Assembly: GCA_049315745.1 (NCBI GenBank) | Contig: JBMOJO010000225.1 | Coordinates: 1 to 6,031 of the forward strand | Reading direction: 5' to 3' | Source: JADJPL01 sp049315745 | GTDB lineage: Bacteria; Bacteroidota; Bacteroidia; Chitinophagales; Saprospiraceae | DNA length: 6,031 nt | Part shown: piece by piece, positions 1 through 6,023 of the stretch | How the letters are laid out: each line of letters begins with the position of its first letter | Numbering within the stretch: position 1 is the stretch's first letter | Position numbers and translations under genes: made by a program | Notes under the pieces: model-generated | Seen by the model: the letters and a program-made list of their open reading frames with translations, nothing else | Database searches by the model: none | Told to the model about the DNA's origin: nothing

Positions 1-51
1 GACACATCATTTTCGAAATTTCGCTTCGCGAAATTTCGAAAATGATGTGTC
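1..51. repeat. Perfect 24-bp inverted repeat (long hairpin)
   Basis: Bases 1-24 are exactly complementary to 28-51, leaving a 3-base loop (TTC, 25-27). The stem contains smaller self-complementary words (TTTCGAAA, GAAATTTC). It lies beyond the 3' end of the minus-strand regulator, after another hairpin at 68-84. No T-run follows directly on either visible side, so it is not a textbook intrinsic terminator. The 3-base loop is shared with every other hairpin in the flanks, which suggests it belongs to the same family although its stem is much longer. The window begins at its first base, so the stem could extend further. Confidence 0.85.
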
Positions 52-64
52 TCTCAAAATAATG

Positions 65-114
65 TTCTGCCGCCGCAGGCGGCAAAAACCTTTTTACACA
101 ACCCCCATACAAAG
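65..114 (-). repeat. Left copy of the flanking hairpin repeat unit
   Basis: Read on the minus strand, this stretch holds the core GTTGTGTAAAAAG (plus-strand positions 102 down to 90), then a short T-rich link and a hairpin. The hairpin has 7-bp arms at 68-74 and 78-84 and a 3-base loop at 75-77. Compared with plus-strand 5974-6023 it matches at 46 of 50 positions in inverted orientation. It starts 12 bases past the stop codon of the regulator and is oriented with that gene's transcription, just as the right-hand units are oriented with the susD-like gene. On the plus strand the hairpin is followed by AAAACCTTTTT, so it might also weakly terminate transcription entering from the left; that is inference. 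Confidence 0.8.
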
Positions 115-126
115 AATATCTCAGCA

Positions 127-1104
127 TCAAAAATGCAATAATCTCGTAGCATAAGAAGCAGGAGGGATAAGCTTGCGCGTATCCGTCCTGGAGGGCATAA
201 ACTGCCAGGGGGTAACCTGTTTTACCCAATCGAAATCATTTTTCTCCAGATAGCGCTTGCGGTATTCCACCGGGGTACAGGAGCGGTATTTTCTGAACAG
301 GCGGTTGAAATTGGCGAGATTATTGAAGCCGGACTTCACGCTGATCTGAGCAATCGTATCATCGGTATCCAGCAACAACTTACAGGCGTGCCCGATACGG
401 AGGTCAACCAAAAACTGGGTAAAGCTCCGGAAGGCATATTTTTTGAAAAAGTGGCTGAACGCCGATTCGCTCATGTGCACCTGCGCGGCCACATCCCCGA
501 TTTTGAGGTCGGGATTGGTGAGGTACTTCAAAATATACGCATACGCCACCTGTATCCGGTTGCTCTCCGACCGGATGGCCTGGGGGCTGAAGGCGCCACT
601 GGCCAGCAGGGTCTTTTCACTGGAATTCGACAACAAATCCAGCAATTGAAAAAATTCGATAATATTAGCAAAGCCTTTATCTTCGGTAAGGCCAACCATC
701 AAGTGCATCGCAGTTTCAAAGGTCTTGCCATGAAATTTTATCCCCCTGCTGCTTTCTTGAAGCAATTGCCGGATTTTGAAAAAGCGCTCCTTTTGAAACA
801 TCTGCCCGCTGAACAAGTCCATCGCAAATTGAATAGTCACGACACGATAATTTTGTCCGCTATCCTGCAGGTGCTGGTCCCCATCCCATTTATGGTACAA
901 ATACGGACCAAGTAAAACCAGGTCATAGTCGTTGTACCGCTCTGCTGAATCTCCGGCGATGCGACTGCCCGACATACCCATGACCAGGTTCAGCTCATAC
1001 TCCGCATGGTTGTGGATGGGGTAATCAAATCCATTTTTTACCGAGTCTAATACGACGAATACATCCTGCTGCTTTAGCGGTGTCAGTTCGCGAAAAATAT
1101 TCAT
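127..1104 (-). CDS. AraC-family transcriptional regulator with N-terminal cupin sensor domain
   Basis: This is a complete 325-residue cytoplasmic DNA-binding regulator. Residues about 25-100 look like the AraC-type cupin ligand-binding domain: H31-x-H33-x3-E37, then a glycine-rich turn, then GPYLYH ending at H71. Residues about 185-284 form the AraC double helix-turn-helix. The first HTH is at about 202-223 (IGDVAAQVHMSESAFSHFF) and the second at about 250-272, followed by the conserved TPVEYRKR signature. After that comes a basic tail of roughly 40 residues (about 285-325), longer than many relatives, which often end soon after this motif. The ATG at 1104-1102 is the natural start because the cupin fold begins shortly after it; the preceding bases read TTCAGGT with no well-spaced Shine-Dalgarno. 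The gene is divergent from the transporter operon with 176 bases between start codons, so it most likely controls that operon and perhaps itself. Its effector is unknown. Confidence 0.93.
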   Translation of the reverse strand: MNIFRELTPLKQQDVFVVLDSVKNGFDYPIHNHAEYELNLVMGMSGSRIAGDSAERYNDYDLVLLGPYLYHKWDGDQHLQDSGQNYRVVTIQFAMDLFSGQMFQKERFFKIRQLLQESSRGIKFHGKTFETAMHLMVGLTEDKGFANIIEFFQLLDLLSNSSEKTLLASGAFSPQAIRSESNRIQVAYAYILKYLTNPDLKIGDVAAQVHMSESAFSHFFKKYAFRSFTQFLVDLRIGHACKLLLDTDDTIAQISVKSGFNNLANFNRLFRKYRSCTPVEYRKRYLEKNDFDWVKQVTPWQFMPSRTDTRKLIPPASYATRLLHF

Positions 1105-1194
1105 ACCTGAAATATTATTTTTTGAATTCCCCTAAATGGCGCATCGCGTATGGGTATTCCGCGCTTTGCCGGAAATCTTGACCATTGCCATTCA

Positions 1195-1202
1195 CAAAAA
1201 TA
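1195..1202 (-). promoter_or_regulatory. Candidate -7 promoter element for the AraC-type gene
   Basis: The minus strand reads TATTTTTG, an exact match to the Bacteroidota -7 consensus TAnnTTTG. Transcription starting a few bases downstream would give a leader of roughly 80-90 bases before the ATG at 1104. No TTG or TTTG word sits at the expected -33 distance, so the call rests on one short, AT-rich motif that could occur by chance. Confidence 0.3.
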
Positions 1203-1213
1203 CTATTCTTTCG

Positions 1214-1234
1214 CATAATTATACCATAATGATA
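1214..1234. promoter_or_regulatory. Candidate operator: 10-base direct repeat at 11-base period
   Basis: CATAATTATA (1214-1223) and CATAATGATA (1225-1234) match at 9 of 10 positions and are offset by 11 bases, about one helical turn, so both copies face the same side of the DNA. The same stretch also reads as a short palindrome (ATTAT at 1218-1222, ATAAT at 1226-1230). AraC-family proteins commonly bind direct repeats near the promoter they control. The position 47-67 bases upstream of the susC-like ATG fits binding next to or over the promoter. No comparative data are available, so the assignment to this regulator is inference. Confidence 0.4.
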
Positions 1235-1247
1235 TTGCCCTAATCCG

Positions 1248-1255
1248 CAAATTTG
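1248..1255 (+). promoter_or_regulatory. Weak candidate -7 element for the susC-like operon
   Basis: CAAATTTG differs from the Bacteroidota -7 consensus TAnnTTTG at one position. It lies 25 bases before the ATG at 1281, which would give a leader of about 20 bases. No clear TTG-type -33 element is found at the right spacing. A degenerate -33 would fit a promoter that depends on an activator, with the direct repeat at 1214-1234 just upstream, but the motif is weak. Confidence 0.2.
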
Positions 1256-1280
1256 CCAACAGAATAAAACCAAAGTGCCC

Positions 1281-4200
1281 ATGCGTTTTAAGTCTATCCT
1301 CGCTTTTTTTCTATGTGCATCTATTCAAGGCATTAATGCCCAAACCTTTACGGTTAAAGGCACGGTCCTTTCCGAAGAGGATAACTCCCCTCTGATCGGG
1401 GCTACTGTGGTTGAACAAGGCACTGCCAATGGCACCACTACAGACCTGGACGGAAAGTTCAGTCTGCAGCTCTCTTCAGGTTCTGCAGTGCTGGAAATCA
1501 GTTATGTCGGGTTCGAGCGATTGGTTGTGCCCGTAGCGGGTAAAAAAGAACTCGAGATAAAACTTTCCCCGGAATCGAACCTCATCGAAGAAATTATCGT
1601 CACCGGGTACAGGAGTGAAATCCGGGGCGACATTTCTTCCGCCATAACCACCATAAAGGGCAAAGAAATCGGTAAACTGGTCGTAAGTGGGATTGATCAG
1701 GCTTTACAAGGGCAGGCGCCCGGGGTAATGGTTACCCAGGTTACCGGCTCTCCAGGTGATGATATCGCTGTCAGGATCCGCGGGGTGGGTACCCTGGGCA
1801 ACAACAATCCGCTGTTTGTGATAGACGGGATACCCACTACCGGTGGCCTGAATATGTTTTCCCTTTCCGATATCGAATCTATTGAAGTGCTCAAGGATGC
1901 AGCAGCGGCAGCCGTATATGGCGCCCGGGCGGCCAATGGGGTCGTGCTGATTACAACCAAACGCGGTAAAGCGGGGGTACAGACCTTTAATTTTGAGGCA
2001 TTCAGAGGGATACAGGAGCCGGTAAACCTGCCGGAACTCCTCAATGCAGAAGAATATCTGCTCCTGCGCAACGAGGGGATTGCCAATGCCAACGTCCACC
2101 GTAGCCCTTTTAACCAGATTCCGTCCTACAATCCTTCCATCCTGGATACCCTGCCGGATGTCAACTGGCTCGACGAAGTTTTTTCCCCTGCAGGGATTCA
2201 GCGCTATGCACTGTCCGCTTCCGGCGGGAGTGATCAAGGCAGCTTTTACATTTCCGGCGAATACTTCAACCAGGGCGGAATTTTCATGGGCCAGGGTTTC
2301 GACAGGTACCAATTGCGCATGAACGGGGATATCGGGAAAAGCTGGTTCAAAACCGGGGTCAACCTCTCTTTCTCCCACACCGACCGCGATGTGATCAATG
2401 GGTCCGGTGATGGTTTCGGCCCGGGGAATGAATTGAGCGGAATCCGTTATGCCCTGATTGCTGCTCCCGTATTTCCCGTACGCCATCCCGACGGAAGCTT
2501 TGTGAACGTAAGCTCCGAGCTGGGGGATCCTATCCTGTTTGGCGATGGGAATGCAAACCCGGTGGTATTCGTGCGCAATACGGACTGGAACCAGCGGCGT
2601 TACCGCATTTTCGGGAATGCGTTTGCCCAAATATCCCTTTGGCAGGATAAGCTGAAGCTGCGGACAACCCTGGGCGGCGATTTCCGCTTTGACCTCGAAA
2701 AGCGGTTCAAGGAGCGCTTGTCGGTAGCGATTTACGACCCAACCTCCCTCACCGAAGGGAGGGTTTTTGACCAGACGCTGGTGTGGAACAACACCCTGGA
2801 TTTCCGCCACGCTATCGGCGGGCACCGCATTTCTCTTCTCGCCGGTATGGAAGCAATAGACAACCACACCGACTATCTTGGCGCTGCCGTCAACAACTTC
2901 CGGCGTACGGACCCCCTTTTCCGCTATATTGATGCCAGCATCGCCCAGGACATCAAAAACGTCAGCGCCTCCGGTATCGCGACAGAGTGGGCCCTGCTCT
3001 CCTGGTTTGGGCAACTTGGTTATTCCTTCAAAAACCGCTATGTCCTGAGCGCTGCAGTGCGCAGGGATGGGTCCAGCCGTTTCGGACCAAACAACCGCTG
3101 GGGTACCTTCCCCTCTGTATCTTTTGCCTGGAACGTCTCCAACGAGCCCTTTTTCAAAAATATCCGGGCAATATCCAGCCTCAAAATCAGAGGTAGCTGG
3201 GGGCAGTTGGGCAACCAGGAAATCGGGATTTATCCATACAGTTCCCTCGTCAGTACCGGTGACTATGTCTATACTTTCGGAGGTAGCATTGCCACCGGCG
3301 CTTCGATTGTAGAAAGCGGCAACAGCAATATCAAATGGGAAACCAGCACCCAGGCCAACCTCGGTTTGGACATGAGCTTGTTCCAGGACCGCATTTCCTT
3401 CACCGCTGATTTGTTCAGAAAACGCACGGACGATATCCTCGTGCGCGTGCCGGTGCCCCAGACGGTGGGCGGAACGAGGCCCCCATTTGTCAATGCCGCT
3501 TCGGTAGAGAACAAAGGGATCGAACTCGGGATCAACCACCGGAACAAACTCGGAAAGTTCAGCTATAACATCGGCGGCAATATCGCGATCATCCGCAATA
3601 AAGTCCTTTCCATTGCCAACAGCGAACCCATCCTCGGAGGCTTTGGCCTTTCGGATGGGGCTATCACCAAAACAGAACCGGGCTATCCCATCGGTTCCTT
3701 CTTCTTATGGGAAATGACCGGTATTTTCCAATCGCGCCAGGAAATCGAAGCCAGCCCCTTCCAGTCCAGGTTTACCAGCCCCGGCGATGTAAGGTTTGCC
3801 GACCTTAACGGCGACAAAATCATTGACGATAAAGACCGCCGGCACGTGGGCAACCCCTTCCCGGATTTCACCTACGGCATCACGGCAGGCTTTAACTGGG
3901 GGAACCTCGATTTCTCAACCCTCATCCAGGGCGTACAGGGAAATGACGTTTACTTCCTGTATGGCAATTTCGCCTACGAAACCCCCTTGCGGGGCTTCAA
4001 TTCCTATCGCGAACTGCTTGGACGGTGGACACCCGACAATACCGACACCGACATCCCGAAAGTGAGCGTTGATGACCGCAACGGCAACCGGCGTATCTCC
4101 ACACGCTTCCTGGAGGATGGTTCCTACCTCCGCATCCGGAATATTACCCTGGGATACAACCTGAAGGATATGATCGGATGGAAAGGTATCAGCAGTTTCC

Positions 4201-4385
4201 GCCTGTTTGCTACCGTACAAAATGCCCTTACCCTCACCAAATATCCGGGAATGGACCCCGAAATCCAGGCAAATGCCAATGATACCAGGGGCCTTGGGCT
4301 GTCCTCGGACCTTGCCGTAGGGATAGACTGGGGCACCATACCCGCCCCGAGGATATGGACGCTCGGCGTTCAGATGCAATTCTGA
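1281..4385 (+). CDS. SusC/RagA-family TonB-linked outer membrane transporter
   Basis: A complete 1034-residue outer membrane beta-barrel that imports a bulky ligand with energy from TonB-ExbBD. The ATG at 1281 is preferred to an in-frame GTG at 1275 because it begins a clean signal peptide: basic RFK, a hydrophobic stretch to about residue 15, and likely cleavage after INA (residue 20). Residues about 22-100 form a carboxypeptidase-D regulatory-like domain (VKGTV, DLDGKF, SYVGFE). A TonB-box-like EEIIVTGYR lies at 103-111. The plug is at about 112-230, with IRG, PLFVIDG, IESIEVLKDA and AAVYGARAANGVVLITTKRG typical of SusC. The rest is barrel, including the family motifs RTDDILV and ENKGIEL, an acidic turn D841-x-N843-x-D845 resembling a calcium loop and common in the family, SYLRIRNITLGY, and a terminal phenylalanine. 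There is no STN domain, so trans-envelope sigma signalling is unlikely. It is the first gene of an operon with the SusD-like partner. The substrate cannot be told. Confidence 0.96.
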   Translation: MRFKSILAFFLCASIQGINAQTFTVKGTVLSEEDNSPLIGATVVEQGTANGTTTDLDGKFSLQLSSGSAVLEISYVGFERLVVPVAGKKELEIKLSPESNLIEEIIVTGYRSEIRGDISSAITTIKGKEIGKLVVSGIDQALQGQAPGVMVTQVTGSPGDDIAVRIRGVGTLGNNNPLFVIDGIPTTGGLNMFSLSDIESIEVLKDAAAAAVYGARAANGVVLITTKRGKAGVQTFNFEAFRGIQEPVNLPELLNAEEYLLLRNEGIANANVHRSPFNQIPSYNPSILDTLPDVNWLDEVFSPAGIQRYALSASGGSDQGSFYISGEYFNQGGIFMGQGFDRYQLRMNGDIGKSWFKTGVNLSFSHTDRDVINGSGDGFGPGNELSGIRYALIAAPVFPVRHPDGSFVNVSSELGDPILFGDGNANPVVFVRNTDWNQRRYRIFGNAFAQISLWQDKLKLRTTLGGDFRFDLEKRFKERLSVAIYDPTSLTEGRVFDQTLVWNNTLDFRHAIGGHRISLLAGMEAIDNHTDYLGAAVNNFRRTDPLFRYIDASIAQDIKNVSASGIATEWALLSWFGQLGYSFKNRYVLSAAVRRDGSSRFGPNNRWGTFPSVSFAWNVSNEPFFKNIRAISSLKIRGSWGQLGNQEIGIYPYSSLVSTGDYVYTFGGSIATGASIVESGNSNIKWETSTQANLGLDMSLFQDRISFTADLFRKRTDDILVRVPVPQTVGGTRPPFVNAASVENKGIELGINHRNKLGKFSYNIGGNIAIIRNKVLSIANSEPILGGFGLSDGAITKTEPGYPIGSFFLWEMTGIFQSRQEIEASPFQSRFTSPGDVRFADLNGDKIIDDKDRRHVGNPFPDFTYGITAGFNWGNLDFSTLIQGVQGNDVYFLYGNFAYETPLRGFNSYRELLGRWTPDNTDTDIPKVSVDDRNGNRRISTRFLEDGSYLRIRNITLGYNLKDMIGWKGISSFRLFATVQNALTLTKYPGMDPEIQANANDTRGLGLSSDLAVGIDWGTIPAPRIWTLGVQMQF

Positions 4386-4441
4386 TACTGTAATAATAAA
4401 CGTTTGACCACTATTTGAACCAACTATATATTGCTTCAGGT

Positions 4442-5869
4442 ATGAAACAAATCCTTTGTTTGCTTCTCATTGGCAGCATGTTGTTCTCCTGCCAGGGCAT
4501 TCTCGAAAAAGACCCCATCGCCACCCTCGATGCGGGGTCGTTCTTTCAAACCGAACAGGATGCCGTACAGGCGATTAATGCTGCGTACCGCTCACTCTTG
4601 TTCAACAACGAAAACAATAATTTTTACTGGGCCTTTGCCTCTATCACTTCCGATGAATCCGTAACCGGAGGAGACGGTTCCCGGGCAGGCCTGGTGGAGT
4701 TGGAGGCCTTTACTTACACCCCCAGGACGGAAGAATTCAATACTTTCTGGAAACTGCAGTACACGGGCATCATGCAGTGCAACCTCGTGCTGGACAATTT
4801 GCCCAAGGCAGATATGACCGAAATCCGCCGCAACCAGATTGCAGGGGAAGCGCTTTTCCTGCGCTCGTATTATTATTTCCTTTTGGTACAAGTATTCGGG
4901 GACGTACCCTTGTTTACGAACATTACCCCACCTGAACAGCATAAAATACCTAAAACTGCAAAAGCGGACCTCCTGGCCCGCATCGAGACCGACTGCGAAC
5001 GTGCCGCTGAGTTCCTGCCCGTACAGCGCCCTGCTGCCGAGGCGGGCCGACCCACCAGGGGCTCCGCATTGGCCCTCGCCGCAAAAGCCGCTCTTTATGG
5101 ACAAAAATGGCAAAAAGTTCTGGATAACGTGGGAAAAATAAAGGCCCTCAACGTTTACCGGCTCATGGCGGATTACCAGGACAATTTCAAAAAGGAAACC
5201 GAGAACAATGCTGAAAGTGTGTGGGAAATTCAGCATACCAACCTCGAGCTTGGGGTGGGCAACTTCCTCAACCAATGGCTGATGTCCAGGAAACTTTTGG
5301 GCTATGGGTTTGCAGAGGTGACGCCGGGCTTTGTCAATGCCTTTGAAGCAGGAGACCCGAGAAGAAGGTTCACCGTAGCCGGCAGGGACGAGCCCTATTT
5401 CGGTTCTGTTTTTAAAAATTCGTTCTCCTCTACCACCTTTAGCCCCAGGAAATATTTACAGGATATCAAGGCCGTTACCCAGCCTGCGGATGGCGATATC
5501 AACTACACCGCCATCCGCTTTGCAGAATTACTGCTCTGGGAAGCCGAAGCCCTCAACGAACTGGGCCGGGTCGCAGATGCACAAGCCCCGCTGGAGCAGG
5601 TGCGGGCCCGCGCGCGTGCGCAATCCGCTGCACCTGCCACTACCCTGCCCCGGGTGGTCACCACCAACCAGGCGACTATGCGCCAGGCCATCCGACAAGA
5701 ACGGATGGTGGAACTCGGTTTTGAATTTCATCGCTTTTTCGACCTGGTACGGTGGGGCATTGCACCTACTGTTTTGCAGGGCTTTCAGGCAGGTAAACAC
5801 GAAGTTTTCCCCATTCCCCAAACGGAAATTGACCTGAACCCCGCACTGGTCCAAAACAAAGGCTATTAA
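4442..5869 (+). CDS. SusD/RagB-family surface nutrient-binding lipoprotein
   Basis: A complete 475-residue partner of the upstream transporter. The ATG at 4442 gives a lipoprotein signal peptide, hydrophobic residues 4-14 followed by the lipobox LFSC with lipidated C17. The upstream in-frame TTG at 4415 would put nine extra residues before it and is rejected. After the cysteine comes the typical SusD opening (LEKDP, then SFFQTEQDAVQAINAAYRSL at about 33-52). The TPR-type helical core follows with GEALFLRSYYYFLLVQVFGDVP (135-156) and PTRGSALALAAKAALY (204-219). The C-terminal RagB domain shows YTAIRFAELLLWEAEALNELG (355-375), IRQERMVELGFEFHRFFDLVRWG (417-439) and the family ending FPIPQTEIDLNPALVQNKGY. 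In known complexes this protein closes over the SusC barrel and delivers ligand. An Arg/Ala-rich patch (VRARARAQSAAPAT, about 387-400) sits where relatives have a short loop. The gene starts 56 bases after the transporter stop with no terminator between, so the two are probably co-transcribed. Confidence 0.96.
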   Translation: MKQILCLLLIGSMLFSCQGILEKDPIATLDAGSFFQTEQDAVQAINAAYRSLLFNNENNNFYWAFASITSDESVTGGDGSRAGLVELEAFTYTPRTEEFNTFWKLQYTGIMQCNLVLDNLPKADMTEIRRNQIAGEALFLRSYYYFLLVQVFGDVPLFTNITPPEQHKIPKTAKADLLARIETDCERAAEFLPVQRPAAEAGRPTRGSALALAAKAALYGQKWQKVLDNVGKIKALNVYRLMADYQDNFKKETENNAESVWEIQHTNLELGVGNFLNQWLMSRKLLGYGFAEVTPGFVNAFEAGDPRRRFTVAGRDEPYFGSVFKNSFSSTTFSPRKYLQDIKAVTQPADGDINYTAIRFAELLLWEAEALNELGRVADAQAPLEQVRARARAQSAAPATTLPRVVTTNQATMRQAIRQERMVELGFEFHRFFDLVRWGIAPTVLQGFQAGKHEVFPIPQTEIDLNPALVQNKGY

Positions 5870-5891
5870 CATGTATCTATTTACCAGTGGC

Positions 5892-5915
5892 ATCCGCGGC
5901 TTCGCCGCGAAGGAT
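5892..5915 (+). repeat. Hairpin 1 of the right-hand 55-base array
   Basis: Arms 5895-5900 (CGCGGC) and 5904-5909 (GCCGCG) pair perfectly around a TTC loop at 5901-5903. Outer bases ATCC (5892-5895) and GGAT (5912-5915) could extend the stem past a 3-base bulge. It begins 22 bases after the susD-like stop codon and is the first structured element of the probable operon's 3' end. An AT-rich stretch (GGATTTTATTT) follows, which might help termination but is not a clean T-run. Confidence 0.75.
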
Positions 5916-5928
5916 TTTATTTGGCGGA

Positions 5929-5969
5929 GTTGTGTAAAAAGTCCTTTGATGGCGCTGTGCGCCATCAAA
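5929..5969 (+). repeat. Hairpin repeat unit 2 (core plus 11-bp palindrome)
   Basis: The core GTTGTGTAAAAAG (5929-5941) is followed by TCC and then a perfect 11-bp stem, 5945-5955 paired with 5959-5969, around a TGT loop. The stem (TTTGATGGCGC) has a different sequence from the neighbouring hairpins, while the core is identical to those at 5986-5998 and, on the other strand, 90-102. The loop centre at 5957 is 55 bases from that of hairpin 1. Confidence 0.85.
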
Positions 5970-5973
5970 TTAT

Positions 5974-6023
5974 CTTTGGATGGGGGTTGTGTAAAAAGGT
6001 TTTCGCCGCCTGCGGCGGCGAAA
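5974..6023 (+). repeat. Hairpin repeat unit 3, inverted partner of the left copy
   Basis: The linker and core GTTGTGTAAAAAG (5986-5998) lead into a perfect 10-bp stem, 6001-6010 paired with 6014-6023, around a TGC loop. The loop centre at 6012 is exactly 55 bases after that of unit 2. The 50 bases match the reverse complement of 65-114 at 46 positions. Two of the four differences are the two sides of one base pair, C-G here and T-A on the left, so pairing is kept. The window ends 8 bases later, so the array may continue. Confidence 0.85.

Larger units (their letters stand above)
1105..1280. promoter_or_regulatory. Divergent control region between regulator and transporter operon
   Basis: This 176-base non-coding stretch separates the start codons of the minus-strand AraC-type gene and the plus-strand susC-like gene, so it should contain both promoters. 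It is more AT-rich than the flanking genes, especially 1190-1260. Inside it I see a 10-base direct repeat (1214-1223 and 1225-1234) and two matches to the Bacteroidota -7 consensus TAnnTTTG, listed separately. I found no RNA gene or small ORF worth calling here. Confidence 0.75.

Noticed and set aside
388..915. A 175-codon plus-strand frame opposite the AraC-type gene
   Set aside because: It is antisense to a clear AraC-family protein and encodes nothing recognisable; treated as a shadow frame.
1275..1280. GTG at 1275 as start of the transporter gene
   Set aside because: It adds only two residues ahead of a good ATG that starts a normal signal peptide, and there is no Shine-Dalgarno favouring it.
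1704..3539. A 611-codon open frame on the minus strand opposite the transporter gene
   Set aside because: It lies wholly inside the well-supported SusC-like gene, reads as low-complexity protein without recognisable motifs, and has no plausible start context. It is an open antisense frame caused by codon bias of the real gene.
3801..3836. Calcium-binding dockerin or EF-hand domain in the transporter
   Set aside because: The acidic DLNGD...D pattern resembles an EF-hand loop, but it is a single loop in a barrel region and a common feature of SusC proteins, not a separate domain.
4415..4441. TTG at 4415 as start of the SusD-like gene
   Set aside because: It would add nine residues before the basic start of the lipoprotein signal peptide. 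The ATG at 4442 places the lipidated cysteine at residue 17, normal for the family.
4592..5275. A 227-codon minus-strand frame opposite the SusD-like gene
   Set aside because: It lies entirely within the SusD-like gene, has no domain signature, and no promoter or ribosome-binding context is apparent.
5892..6023. Standard intrinsic terminators for the operon
   Set aside because: The stems are strong, but none is followed directly by a run of T on the coding strand; the following bases are mixed A and T. A termination role remains possible but is not shown.
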